The notes: a model not told the origin generated them from the letters alone. Shown: positions 9,501 through 18,036, counted from the first letter of the stretch. The stretch is 42,135 nucleotides of DNA from a virus (IMGVR_UViG_3300027759_000160:1-42135), one strand, 5' to 3'. A program made the numbers and translations.

Positions 9501-11417
9501 TTTCCAAATATCGTTTTGGAATACTTCGGCAATAATTGATGCGCCTTGTTTCCCACCATTCATTTTCATAAATGGGTTTTCGGTGATTAAAGAACGGATG
9601 CGACGGGCATCTGGTAATACCATGACGTTATTAACTAGGTCGGCCATAGCAGCCGGACCAAACAAGCTGAGTGCGTCATTATCCATACTATTGACTAATG
9701 TATCTACTGCGGCTTGTGTTGGGTTTGGACCGAGTTTTACAAGTTGTGGTTCAAGAAAGAATTTCTTTAGTTCGTACACTTTGTCGGGTGTCATTTTGCT
9801 TAACAACTCTCGAACAAAACCACCATCGTTAACAACGCCTGTTTCGTCCATTGCATATGCACGGAGTTTTTCCATTGTTTCTATATATTCGGCAAGAACA
9901 TCATCAATAACTTTTTGTTTAACGCCAGAATTTTTAAGTGCAATAGAAATAATGCCTTCTTCACCACGATCAACATCTCCAACCATCAAACGATGAAGTT
10001 TCTTAGCATCAACTTTGGTTCCATCATTAACGAATGCTTCAAATGTTGCATCCATAACTCTTTTACCGTCACCCTCGTACGGATCAAGTTTCATTGTCTT
10101 AACCCAGTTGACCATGTTCTTGACAGCTTTGCTGCGATCTTGGGAAGTTCCATTAACAAGAACCATTTCTTCTGGTTTTTGCGTCAACCAACGACTGTCA
10201 TTAAGTATTCTTTTAGCTGGTGTACGTTCAACAATTGAATAAGGTAATTGTTCTGCTTTGGTAGCAAACGGTACAAAGCCCTGAGTTGTTTCTTCGCTTA
10301 ATCTTGTTGCATAACCGGCAAGTGTTCCTCGCATAATGTCACGATCAGTGATTCCTGCTAGTTGGCGAGCTTGTTCAGGCGAGATTTTATATCCCATACC
10401 TTCAAGGATTCTAAGTTGATCAGTTTCATCAACCAATGATTTAAGAACACGACCGCCTTCTTGCGAACCATCCATAAACTGAAAAAATTCAGACGTGTTA
10501 ATTGTGTGTTGTTCAGCAGTTGATAATAACCCAGCATGTCCAGCAGCTAGTTTTGCTGCAACAGCAATTTCATCAGCTGTTTTAAGAGCGGGAATTTCTT
10601 TTGCAAGAGTTTTTTCTACTCCACCGCCTCCCATATAGGTAGTTGGATCAGTTGCAATAGCAACAGTTGCATCCATAAGACCAGATAAAAACATATAAGG
10701 CTTAGTGCCAGGCGTAGAAAAGACACTTGCAGCTCCACGACCAATGGTCCAAGTATGACCATTGATTTCGCCTCTCAGACGACGAGCTGCTTCTGCTCTA
10801 TTTTCTTCTGCTGCCCCACTAAGAAAAAATCCACTACCAGAATCTAAGCCAGAATTTAATGCTCCAATAGATGTTGATTCAAAAAAATCTTGAACACCTT
10901 TGGGATTCATAAAGTTAGAGCTACGAGGATCAAGGAGTTGTGAAGCTTCTCCATCTCCCCATTCACCGCTCGCAACGTTCTGAGCAATCTGCCCAGCTGT
11001 ATCCATACTTGCAGACGTTGCTTTTACAACATCTTTTACAAGACCGAGTTTTCCAACTGTATTTCCCAGAATCCATTTACCGGCGTTAAAAACACCTTTA
11101 GTAGCATTCAAAACAAGTTCATCAGGAGAAAACGTAGGGTCATAATAAGCATCAGGACGACGCGTCTGCGTTTCTTTTACTTGTTTAGCCGCTGCCGCTT
11201 TAGCTGATTGTTGAGCAACAACATCAACCATTGACATTTCAGCATTACCTTCAGCGAGGCCAAGCACAACACCAGCAGGCATTCCTGGGTGTCGAGTGTA
11301 AATGTCGCTTATCTTTTGAGCAACATTGGCATCATTTGGATTAATGCGTTTTGGACGTGTTGATTGATACACATTGTTAATAACGTCTGGCGCATCTTTA
11401 CCACTAAGCCAAGACAT
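6558..11417 (-). CDS. Giant internal virion / DNA-ejection-type protein, 1619 residues
   Basis: This is by far the longest gene of the window. It starts MSWLSGKDAPDVINNVYQST and lies between the 130-residue post-portal gene and three smaller putative internal proteins, all coupled by stop/start overlaps. Much is alpha-helical and charged. Weakly hydrophobic stretches occur near residues 105-260 (with FSTPGTKPYMFLSGLMDATV) and in the last third (LIIQAVTTLTSTAGYG and VGPVASFAYGFF). A segment with VAPFGAAWREVIGHY resembles blocks I recall from very large environmental phage virion proteins. I see no lytic transglycosylase or polymerase motif. An internal ejection protein is the best guess; a tail-tip protein is less likely. 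Confidence 0.75.
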   Translation of the reverse strand: MSWLSGKDAPDVINNVYQSTRPKRINPNDANVAQKISDIYTRHPGMPAGVVLGLAEGNAEMSMVDVVAQQSAKAAAAKQVKETQTRRPDAYYDPTFSPDELVLNATKGVFNAGKWILGNTVGKLGLVKDVVKATSASMDTAGQIAQNVASGEWGDGEASQLLDPRSSNFMNPKGVQDFFESTSIGALNSGLDSGSGFFLSGAAEENRAEAARRLRGEINGHTWTIGRGAASVFSTPGTKPYMFLSGLMDATVAIATDPTTYMGGGGVEKTLAKEIPALKTADEIAVAAKLAAGHAGLLSTAEQHTINTSEFFQFMDGSQEGGRVLKSLVDETDQLRILEGMGYKISPEQARQLAGITDRDIMRGTLAGYATRLSEETTQGFVPFATKAEQLPYSIVERTPAKRILNDSRWLTQKPEEMVLVNGTSQDRSKAVKNMVNWVKTMKLDPYEGDGKRVMDATFEAFVNDGTKVDAKKLHRLMVGDVDRGEEGIISIALKNSGVKQKVIDDVLAEYIETMEKLRAYAMDETGVVNDGGFVRELLSKMTPDKVYELKKFFLEPQLVKLGPNPTQAAVDTLVNSMDNDALSLFGPAAMADLVNNVMVLPDARRIRSLITENPFMKMNGGKQGASIIAEVFQNDIWKPYALSTFGFMFRNTMDAQLRIALDGTLRHPIDYMMVAMRRAGLGTLGPQGARFKDVDDEFNAANELFEYVNSVKNNVYKWVGRPEDNLRRLVKNKGVDIVSTDQAAYPLALNERLRRVYASPELRLLAQTSHLPDASRVKVITKFLESGTEEANSILRSLQRYAEDGYKVGVPRTGRRPQILKYENWKDLSTDEIVSLWYEHLGKSQIDNLIFQGNDGLKVMAGHGHVPVGPYEWLDEATARSRTLTGKRPKVGEIITENGYTAKGVPKVDKWVVYETTDVPGAGRQFKAMPVDDVGNAFAGQDGTKLAQRYLKQQLEDHGTSLMEGRGATLPNQIIMGQRVTKSDLNLRQQGWLNAMKVYQAPSKWFFNTLVPKGVEMAERSPLWRMTYYGQFADNASLLSASEAQELLVDIERHAQAAISNHYVRDAEGAMARYVGGKNTLDKIREKVAEAVAGDGVGTRQQLQTYAATMASQKVQEVLFDASNQSNLEDALRIVAPFGAAWREVIGHYGEMMVEDPKKIRRAQQVFRGLSNFDPDQDGRGLVWQDPISHMPMVGFPASSLIIQAVTTLTSTAGYGVPIKGATMTAPGKQLSAGLQVLPGVGPVASFAYGFFADHIEALDQNFLRKVIQPFGQPTIASVSFPGYMVKLKSALLDDPKMMGTIYQGVVHDTFNYLATTGQYDLNDSNDVERLFKDAAESARPLTFLRAASQFIGPTSGKIEFKADLLKGDVYVNSLVGAWHDLQAENYDTAVGEFIKIFGEDAFIYIGSKTKANPDYDGLEATSKFGEWQKKNGGLIESFKTTAPYLAPMGDDFSFEVWNRQIAGLQRFRQSPKDALKDAQKKIGSYYYREFKKQYPPNPDDDQRQEIRDKRAELHKKYDGFPIKAEFEVGKFDNFITDLRSLEKDKRTKNNPIMPAITEYLNERDKAMQSQELGNLDGSNDEIMMVKDSLWRFGNSLAEKNPGFARIWQRQLSQEVEE

Positions 11418-11809
11418 TACTGACCGTCATTAACGTAGGAATCGAGCAAATCAGCCAAATCTTCATTAGGGAACTGTGCATACAAAGCACGAAGACGTTC
11501 AACAATAGGATCATCTACACGCGCCGGAGGCATAATGCCGGCTTGCATCTGGTTAGGACCCTCACCGAAATTCACACCAGCAGTTATTGGTTCGTTCGGC
11601 CGTTCCGTAGGACGATCAAAAGCACCATTTGCACCGGGTGTTGAGTACGATTGCTGGGTGGCTTGCATCTCTGTCGGTGCCTGTCCCATTGGAACGGCAC
11701 GTTGGGACTCCATTTGTGCGGTAGCTGCTCCATAAGTTTGTCCTTTCGCTGCTGCCATAGCAACTTTCTTTCCAGGGTTATTTAAATCGGTTCGATTGGC
11801 GTACGCCAT
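11417..11809 (-). CDS. Small Pro/Gln-rich head protein following the portal
   Basis: The 130-residue protein starts MAYANRTDLNNPGKK. Its middle is low-complexity (Gln, Pro, Thr, Gly), and a C-terminal helix reads RLRALYAQFPNEDLADLLDSYV. It starts directly after the portal stop (TAAATG) and overlaps the next start. The disordered middle with a short terminal helix suggests a linker or chaperone for portal or ejection proteins. No family is recognised. Confidence 0.65.
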   Translation of the reverse strand: MAYANRTDLNNPGKKVAMAAAKGQTYGAATAQMESQRAVPMGQAPTEMQATQQSYSTPGANGAFDRPTERPNEPITAGVNFGEGPNQMQAGIMPPARVDDPIVERLRALYAQFPNEDLADLLDSYVNDGQ

Positions 11810-13567
11810 TTACTGTCCTCCGAGTTGTGCAAGTAATGCTTCAATACCACCACCGCCAGGTGCTGGTGCAGGTTGTTCCCCACCCATCCCTGGTGTAGCC
11901 AACCCAGGCATAGCCTCTGGAGACATGCCACCTGGCACTGCTGGAGGTGCAGCAGGAGTTGCTTGGCGTTCTTGTGCGCGTTTCTGTGTACGTTCAACAG
12001 CATCATAAATAGGAATATTCTCAACCAATACAAGTTTAGTGAGATACGCAAGATCAGCTGGCTGGTAAGGACCATTCGGATCAGAAGCTTGCTGTTGGAT
12101 AGATGTCAACAATGCAGACTCCATAGCTTCAGCCGTAATGCGGTCACGCTCTAGTTCAGCATCAGCCACGAGAGGATCGGCTTCACGAGCTGACTCTTTA
12201 GACATAAGTCCAGCACCAAGGCGCTGACCTAAACCAACAATGAGACTGTTTACATCAGAACCAGATGCGGAGTACGAAACATTGTGGTAGTCGTTTTCCC
12301 ACAGTTTTGATGGGGTGTAATCAACACGGCCACCTTTGCGTCCAGACAAGTAAAACGCTTTAGGAGTATTACCCCAGTATGTTTTTTCGATTGAAATAGC
12401 AATCTTGTCTTCTTCCATGATGGACTGTTCAAAGATGGCTTGTGCTTCTTGAACACGGAAGTCAATCGTTGCTGACAGAACGTTCTCTCCACGGCGGCCA
12501 GTACGGATATTGCTACCGGACTCTCCACCAAACTCAGCAGGAATAGCACCCTCAAGCCGTTCTTGTCGTTCAAGACGGTCAAGTGCAACATCTGTTTTAT
12601 AGCCAGGGTTGGTCTGAAGTTGCGTGATGTCTCCACCCTTAACAATTCCGAGCATTCCCAACTTTCCGTCAGCTACCTGAATGACCTGTGGGTTTTCACC
12701 AGGACGAGCAACAAGGTATTCATCCGGAAAGATACCGCGTTCAATAGCAATCTCGGTAAGAGCTTGCAAACGTGAACGTGTGTAGTACATGCCAAGTGAA
12801 CCATCAAACTGGCCACGTGGCTTGTCAAGAGAGATGCGTTGTGGGATCACAACAAGAGGACGACCGGTGCGGTTCGGAATGCGCTCCAACTCAATAGTTG
12901 GCATGCCTTTGATCTTTGAACCTATGGCATCGCTGGCTGTGAGGACAACAACAAGTTCGTTTTCACACACATACTCAAGCATGGTGATCTTCTCGTCGTA
13001 CACGTTAGGGCCGAAAGGAAGTCCAGGTATGCGGAAACCGTAGTTATCTAGAACCCATTTGTAGGTCTTTGAGTATGAGAAGATCACATTATCTGGGACA
13101 GGATCATCTGGGTCTTCCATCGGAGATGGGTATGTATCAAGAGGGTTACGAACATGCCATTTAGGGAGGTTGTTCTTGAAGTCAGGCTTGATAATTACCG
13201 GAGCTGAAGAGTAAGCAAGCATGTGGCGTGAACGGCGGCGCATCTTTGCTGACATACGGTTCGCATCCCAAATAGACAACATTGCTTTCTTACGGTTACG
13301 AGCTAGTTCTTTGGCTCGTTCCTGACCTTCTTTTAACGGAGGGAAATACGGCACCGGCATGGTGGAAGCGATACGCATAGACATCTGTTCCAAACCAATA
13401 GATACAAGGTTTGCAACGTTCGACTTAGCATTCGAATCGAGTTCGTTAAGAGGAACAATCACATCGCCGTTGACAAGGTCTTGAATCTGCTTCATTTGAC
13501 GCATCAAAGGACCCTGAGCGTCGCGACGAATTTTATAGAGATTCACAATCTCATCAGCTGTGATCAT
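11810..13567 (-). CDS. Portal protein
   Basis: The 585-residue protein starts MITADEIVNLYKIRRDAQG. It follows the large terminase and precedes the virion genes. The basic RMSAKMRRRSRHMLAYSSAP segment, the PLDTYPSPMEDP turn, a long C-terminal helical region (RLERQERLEGAIPAEFGG) and a Pro/Gly/Ala-rich disordered tail match portal proteins of environmental podoviruses. The portal forms the dodecameric ring through which DNA is packaged and ejected. A GGAG ribosome binding site stands seven bases before the ATG. Length is typical for the family. Confidence 0.88.
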   Translation of the reverse strand: MITADEIVNLYKIRRDAQGPLMRQMKQIQDLVNGDVIVPLNELDSNAKSNVANLVSIGLEQMSMRIASTMPVPYFPPLKEGQERAKELARNRKKAMLSIWDANRMSAKMRRRSRHMLAYSSAPVIIKPDFKNNLPKWHVRNPLDTYPSPMEDPDDPVPDNVIFSYSKTYKWVLDNYGFRIPGLPFGPNVYDEKITMLEYVCENELVVVLTASDAIGSKIKGMPTIELERIPNRTGRPLVVIPQRISLDKPRGQFDGSLGMYYTRSRLQALTEIAIERGIFPDEYLVARPGENPQVIQVADGKLGMLGIVKGGDITQLQTNPGYKTDVALDRLERQERLEGAIPAEFGGESGSNIRTGRRGENVLSATIDFRVQEAQAIFEQSIMEEDKIAISIEKTYWGNTPKAFYLSGRKGGRVDYTPSKLWENDYHNVSYSASGSDVNSLIVGLGQRLGAGLMSKESAREADPLVADAELERDRITAEAMESALLTSIQQQASDPNGPYQPADLAYLTKLVLVENIPIYDAVERTQKRAQERQATPAAPPAVPGGMSPEAMPGLATPGMGGEQPAPAPGGGGIEALLAQLGGQ

Positions 13568-13615
13568 TTATTTCTCCGGCTCGAACATGGATGTACTAGA
13601 TATTACACACAATCG

Positions 13616-15583
13616 CTACATCCATGATGGCCTCCACTGAAGCGGGGGCAATGCCGGCGCTGTCAACTGTGGAATGTGTAGTTCTGCAAACCAGTGAGCC
13701 ATCACCGTGTCTGTCCCATGTTTCTTGTCTCTAGTCCATGTACACATCTCATCTACTAGTGCAAGTGTCTTCCAGTTTCCACGCATTGAAGGCAACCGGA
13801 CAGAACCAGAACGCCACAACGGAGGAAGCAAAGCTTCAACACCAAGAGCTTGGTCAAGTTTGTTTTTAGTAGTTGTATGAGGAACCACGTTTACGATGTT
13901 GGCGGCCTGCCATCTACGGACAAAGTCGTGAGCTAGAAGGAACCGCTGTGCAGCGTTGATTTCTACCACCCAGTGCGTAATTGGGTATCCCATTCTTTCT
14001 GATCGTTCCTGCCATTCCTCCATGACACCCGAATAAGACCGGGTTGACACGTCGTAGCCGAGCAGTTCTTCAGCGTTTAGCTTACGACGCTCTATATCCA
14101 CAAGATATCTGAGGTTTGTTTCGGGTTGGAAGAGCCACCATTCAATAGCCCAGAATTGTGTGGGGGACGGGTCAACTGATGCGATAGAGATTACTGGCTG
14201 AGACAAGCCTTCCGGGATATGACCGGGAGGTCGTTCGTCATCTATGCAGCCAGGGTAGAGAACACCGTCGTTTCCTAATCCCCCGGTAGCCCACACCCGC
14301 TCGATGAGGGCGTTGTTCATTTCGATGTCTTCTTGTTGGTATACAACCTGGAATTTGGTTGGTGAAGAATGCTTGATGAAGGAGAGGTCTTTCCATGAGA
14401 GCCTGTAAGGATCTAGCAAGGGACCGTCGGGCCAAGGTAAAGAAAATTTTTTTCTAGATGCTGGTCCTGTATATAGTTCTTCGTAGTACGCCTTGTATTT
14501 GAGGTGGTGGTACTTCTTGACTTTGACTGGGTCTACTGAGGTGGAAAGATCGGTTACATCTGTGCCGTCATATTGTTCGTCTGTGTCTTCGTATGTCTCT
14601 TTGGATAGGCAGTGGGCGTAGAGGTCGCCTGAACCTAGTCTTTGTCCGATCACTGCGATGAGGCCACCTGGGTCTACACGTGCTTCAGCCATTGAGTCCC
14701 AGCGTTCGATGAGTCGGTCGCGGGCTGATGATTCTCGAGAGTTCTCCGGGGAAGCTACGTCGTCGAAGAGGACTAGGTCGGCGCGGTGTCCGATGAATTC
14801 TGAGTCGAATCCGTATGCGCGGACGGTGGGTTCTTTGTTGTCTAGTCCTGATTGGGTGTGTTGTTCTACAATAAATTCTTCTGCTCGCCATAGTGCGCCT
14901 TTGTCGGAGGGTTTGAAGCGTCCGTAGTCAACTGCAAGGCATCCTTCGGCGTTGAGTGCGAGTCCTTTGCGTACCAGTTCAGGATCAGGTTGGATCGGGA
15001 CGGGTCGTTCGAGGGTTTCTCGGATGCGTCGGCTGTACATCTTGGCTAGGTTGAGGCTGATTGAGCCATACAGGATACGGATTCCACGGTTTCGGACGAT
15101 GCACCATACAGCTACGTCATGGAAGAGGGTGGATTTTCCTGCTCCGGGGGCGACGTTTACTACGAGGTGTTCTTTTTCGTCTGTTTCTAGCCATTCCACG
15201 ATCTTGTATGCAGCGTCTACTTGCCAGGGGGATGGGAATCGGCCAAGGTAGTACCTGCGGAAGTAATCAAAGTCTTCAAGTCCGCGTTGGGCTTCGGGGC
15301 AGAGGCGGTCGGCGGGGATTACTGGTGGAAGGTTTGATGCTTCAAGGAGGTCAGCGGTTAGTTGGGCGCGTAACCCGCCAGAGGAATGAGCGTGGGTTAC
15401 CTTTTCTTGGAGGATAGCCAGATCGTTAGAAGCCAAAGCGGCTTTCTGTTTAGCTTCCCACTTAGAAGCAGTGTTCTTATGTATGCCAGCAACCCTGGCT
15501 GAGTCGGCCAACGTCATGCCGGATGCTCTTGATTGCCAGAACAGTGCTACATCCCGTGCGGGGATGACCCTTTTAGTACCCAT
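13616..15583 (-). CDS. terL: Terminase large subunit with N-terminal HTH segment
   Basis: The 655-residue protein carries the packaging motor and headful nuclease. The ATPase has Walker A APGAGKST at 145-152 and Walker B LVLFDD at 270-275; SVDPS at 469-473 fits the first acidic residue of the RNase H-like nuclease. Residues 8-45 (with MTLADSARVAGIHKNTASKW) form a helix-turn-helix like those of small terminase subunits. No separate small subunit gene was recognised, so DNA recognition may be fused to the motor. The Lys-rich protein genes lie upstream and the portal downstream. No clear ribosome binding site precedes the ATG. Confidence 0.93.
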   Translation of the reverse strand: MGTKRVIPARDVALFWQSRASGMTLADSARVAGIHKNTASKWEAKQKAALASNDLAILQEKVTHAHSSGGLRAQLTADLLEASNLPPVIPADRLCPEAQRGLEDFDYFRRYYLGRFPSPWQVDAAYKIVEWLETDEKEHLVVNVAPGAGKSTLFHDVAVWCIVRNRGIRILYGSISLNLAKMYSRRIRETLERPVPIQPDPELVRKGLALNAEGCLAVDYGRFKPSDKGALWRAEEFIVEQHTQSGLDNKEPTVRAYGFDSEFIGHRADLVLFDDVASPENSRESSARDRLIERWDSMAEARVDPGGLIAVIGQRLGSGDLYAHCLSKETYEDTDEQYDGTDVTDLSTSVDPVKVKKYHHLKYKAYYEELYTGPASRKKFSLPWPDGPLLDPYRLSWKDLSFIKHSSPTKFQVVYQQEDIEMNNALIERVWATGGLGNDGVLYPGCIDDERPPGHIPEGLSQPVISIASVDPSPTQFWAIEWWLFQPETNLRYLVDIERRKLNAEELLGYDVSTRSYSGVMEEWQERSERMGYPITHWVVEINAAQRFLLAHDFVRRWQAANIVNVVPHTTTKNKLDQALGVEALLPPLWRSGSVRLPSMRGNWKTLALVDEMCTWTRDKKHGTDTVMAHWFAELHIPQLTAPALPPLQWRPSWM

Positions 15584-15594
15584 GTGGTTTTAGT

Positions 15595-15855
15595 TTACCA
15601 CTTAACTTTGTTTGCCCAGTAAGCAGCAGACATTTTACCTTTAGCAATATTAGAAGCGTGGCGAGCTTTGAAAGCTTCATTACGTTTAGATCCGTCAGGG
15701 GAACCTGACACACCCTGCTGACCAAAACGGATTGTCTTGATCTGGTCACCAACCTTGGCAACAACAATATGAGACTTAGTCGGATGCTTAGGTGTGGCCT
15801 TAGGCTTATTAAACCCAGACACACCAGCACGTTTAAGACGAGGATCGTCAGGCAT
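15595..15855 (-). CDS. Conserved phage protein with KSHIVVAK and AAYWANKVKW motifs
   Basis: The 86-residue basic protein has a conserved core: KSHIVVAKVGDQIKTIRFGQ, then AFKARHASNIAKGKMSAAYW at the C-terminus. I recall this pattern from T7-like cyanophages and other environmental podoviruses, always as a protein of unknown function near structural genes. It overlaps the upstream small gene (TAATG) and ends 11 bases before terL. Its charge fits DNA binding, but no activity is known to me. Confidence 0.75.
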   Translation of the reverse strand: MPDDPRLKRAGVSGFNKPKATPKHPTKSHIVVAKVGDQIKTIRFGQQGVSGSPDGSKRNEAFKARHASNIAKGKMSAAYWANKVKW

Positions 15856-16016
15856 TATTTCTTCTTTCGTCCAGCAGCCATATTGTCAACAAGATTTGGG
15901 TAAGGACGGCCAGCCTTTGCTGCACGAGCCTTCGCAGAAGCTTTCTGTTTAGGAGTCAACGGTGTTGAATTCTTCTTAGGATTCGATTTATCCCAAACGT
16001 CCTTTTTCTTCTTCAT
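15855..16016 (-). CDS. Small basic DUF5872-like protein (GRPYPNLVDN motif)
   Basis: A 53-residue gene found by reading the gap between its neighbours. It starts MKKKKDVWDKSNPKKNS, has a Lys/Ala-rich helix, the conserved GRPYPNLVDNMAAGRKKK end, and stops in a TAATG overlap with the next gene. The motif matches a small family I remember as DUF5872, found in phages and environmental bacteria, with unknown function. The next protein downstream is often found with it. Strong positive charge. Confidence 0.75.
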   Translation of the reverse strand: MKKKKDVWDKSNPKKNSTPLTPKQKASAKARAAKAGRPYPNLVDNMAAGRKKK

Positions 16017-16019
16017 CAC

Positions 16020-16406
16020 TTAGTTATACTTTTTGGGCTGAACATTAAATGGTTTAGTCCCACTTGGGTTAAGTGGTTTTTTAGGCACCGGAAGCTTTTT
16101 AGCTTGAGGTTTAGAAGTTGACTTAGGAACTGGCTTAGATCCCGAAGGAATGGTCTTATTCAAACGATCAAGAGTTTCCTTATAAACCTTGTCAGCTATT
16201 TGAGTACCAGCACGGAAACGGCCAGCAGTCTTCATGTAGTAACCATCGCTGCCCTCAGGATAATTACGAGGATTGATCACCTGCGCCCGGTTAGTAGGAG
16301 AATCAACATACTTAGCAATTGCCTCACCAGCCGCAGCACGAGCCATTCTCTTATTTGGGGTATCTGATCCGGCCTTTGCAGCGGTCGGTTTCTTCTTAGC
16401 GGCCAT
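16020..16406 (-). CDS. Basic Lys/Pro-rich protein, 128 residues
   Basis: The protein starts MAAKKKPTAAKAGSD and ends in a Lys/Pro-rich tail (PVPKKPLNPSGTKPFNVQ). The middle has NPRNYPEGSDGYYMKTAGRF and looks folded. I chose the ATG at 16406 for its ATGA overlap with the upstream stop. It is one of five consecutive small, very basic genes before terL. Roles in DNA condensation or packaging are conceivable, but no family is recognised. Confidence 0.65.
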   Translation of the reverse strand: MAAKKKPTAAKAGSDTPNKRMARAAAGEAIAKYVDSPTNRAQVINPRNYPEGSDGYYMKTAGRFRAGTQIADKVYKETLDRLNKTIPSGSKPVPKSTSKPQAKKLPVPKKPLNPSGTKPFNVQPKKYN

Positions 16407-16768
16407 CACTTCTTCTTAGGTGTTGTTGATTTCCTACCCATTGGCGCTCTCGCCTTTACCGGGGCCTTCTCGTAAGCATCTACAGCTTTCATCAGTATGT
16501 TGTAGTCACGAGAAAGAGCATTAGCCTGACGTTGAGTAGGTTTTTGTCCGCGATCACCGAGGTAATAAGTGTCAATCACGTTGGCAGCTTTTTTATACAA
16601 TTTATGTCCCTCTCCGTAATCAAGAACATCCCCTGTGCTGTCAAGCATTGCGTCATAATACTTAACGTTTTCTTTGTTCATAGTTCGAATACCAGCACCC
16701 GATACTGCTTTACCAGTAGCTTTAGGAGTCGGAACAGGTTTTTTACTTACAGCTTTCTTAGCGACCAT
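16406..16768 (-). CDS. Basic protein with Lys-rich ends, 120 residues
   Basis: The protein starts MVAKKAVSKKPVPTPKATG and ends RAPMGRKSTTPKKK. Between these tails is a helical core with MNKENVKYYDAMLDSTGDVL and KLYKKAANVIDTYYLG. Basic tails around a small core recall histone-like or packaged DNA-binding proteins. It overlaps its upstream neighbour by TAATG and the next by ATGA. Function unknown. Confidence 0.65.
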   Translation of the reverse strand: MVAKKAVSKKPVPTPKATGKAVSGAGIRTMNKENVKYYDAMLDSTGDVLDYGEGHKLYKKAANVIDTYYLGDRGQKPTQRQANALSRDYNILMKAVDAYEKAPVKARAPMGRKSTTPKKK

Positions 16769-17076
16769 TACTTATTCTTTCCTTTAGTAGATTTCTTCAT
16801 ATCAGGAAGAGGAGTTAGCTTACGAACCACAAAAGAAGTTCCCTTAATCACATCACCGGGGATCTTAGTAAACGAACGTTCCTCAGTAGGGCGACCCAAC
16901 ATCTTGTCAAGGTTAGAAAACCCACCTTTGTTTGACGGGTTTTTGCGCACACCACGATCAATTGCACCAGCAACCTTCTTCACACCACGACCGATATCAT
17001 CCAAAGGGCCAGGCTTATTCTTAGAAGACTTCGGCTTCGATTGAGAATTACCGCGAGATTTGTTTGTATCTTTCAT
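16768..17076 (-). CDS. Basic protein heading the packaging/virion operon
   Basis: A 102-residue protein starting MKDTNKSRGNSQSKPKSS, rich in Lys, Ser and Asn, with a short helical part (DDIGRGVKKVAGAIDRGV) and a KKSTKGKNK tail. It is the first gene after the long gene-poor stretch. No ribosome binding site precedes the ATG at 17076, but a promoter-like sequence ends only nine bases upstream, so translation may be leaderless. A longer frame to 17187 also lacks a ribosome binding site. Function unknown. Confidence 0.6.
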   Translation of the reverse strand: MKDTNKSRGNSQSKPKSSKNKPGPLDDIGRGVKKVAGAIDRGVRKNPSNKGGFSNLDKMLGRPTEERSFTKIPGDVIKGTSFVVRKLTPLPDMKKSTKGKNK

Positions 17077-17085
17077 GTCGCAAAC

Positions 17086-17114
17086 ACTACAACATCTGCT
17101 AACATCAAAGTCAA
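17086..17114 (-). promoter_or_regulatory. Candidate promoter for the small basic/terminase operon
   Basis: On the minus strand TTGACT (17109-17114) and TGTAGT (17086-17091) are separated by 17 bases. The start codon at 17076 lies nine bases after the -10 box, so RNA would begin at or within about three bases of the ATG. Leaderless mRNAs are common in actinobacteria, and the absence of a ribosome binding site agrees. Confidence 0.5.
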
Positions 17115-18036
17115 CAGAGCAAGACCTATACCGCTGGGAAGCGACAAGGCAAGCATGGTTGTACCACTGTTGCAAGTGGCGGGACATTTCACACTAGGAA
17201 GCTAGGGTAGATGAACCCTGCAACCAAGAAGTAACCACGACCGACCTTTCCCTGTTGCGTAAGAGATTCAAGCAGCGTATGAACGTCATCTCATAAAACA
17301 ATCCGGTGTCGGCTAAAAAAAACTAGCTAACGGCGACCGTGGTATCACACTGATACCTAAACCGTGGGGGAAAGCTAAACCCAAACCCACACAACTCCCG
17401 CGCTCCGCTTGGGCTACCGCACCACCACTACGTGGATGGCTTGCTCACACAAACCAACACACCCCCGGCACACATAATCCACCACCACGGATCCACTGCA
17501 AAAACAAAAAGAGTGACTCCGTACAGAACTACTAATGTATATACCCCCCGAGGGGGACCTGAGGCAGACCCCCGGTTGATGTTGCGTTGGGTTAGCGCGT
17601 TAGCGGCGTAGTCAGCGTGTGGGCTGTGAATATACACAGCTCGAGCTTGGGGTTGTCCCAAATTGCCGTGCGTAGCTCGGCACCTGGGGGTGTGGTGTGG
17701 GCATGCATCATGCTTGCGTGGTGTTGTGTAAAAAAATTTGCGGCGCATATGTTGTGCCGCCTATACAGTTTGTTACTGCCGGCTTGTCGTAGTGTTGCGA
17801 GCTTGCGAGCTGTTATGCACCCGAGCTTGCGAGGTGTGGTTGTGGTTGCTGTCACACGTAGTGTGTCGTTGGCGTTGTCGAGCGCAGCGAGTGATGTCTT
17901 GGTGGTGATCGCGAAGCGGAGCGCCTTCCGTTTTGGGTTCTCGCAGAGCGAAGCGATGTGAGGTTGATCAATGGGTGCATCGAAGATGCATCCAATGAGA
18001 GCCGTCCGCAGGACAAATTTTTTTTTGGATAAGCGA
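17115..18036. other. Long gene-poor stretch rich in short dyads; origin or control region candidate
   Basis: No convincing gene is seen on either strand; open frames here are short and low in quality. The right part holds repeated short dyad words: gagcttgcgag twice (17799-17809 and 17823-17833), gagcgcagcgag (17880-17891), gcgaagcggagcgc (17911-17924) and gcagagcgaagcgatg (17943-17958). A perfect 7-base inverted repeat GGTATCA-cac-TGATACC lies near 17343-17359, and a CCCCC-ga-GGGGG hairpin near 17545-17557. An A-tract runs at 17317-17324. The region separates the early-type genes from the packaging/virion genes. A replication origin, a packaging site or a control region are all possible. Confidence 0.45.
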
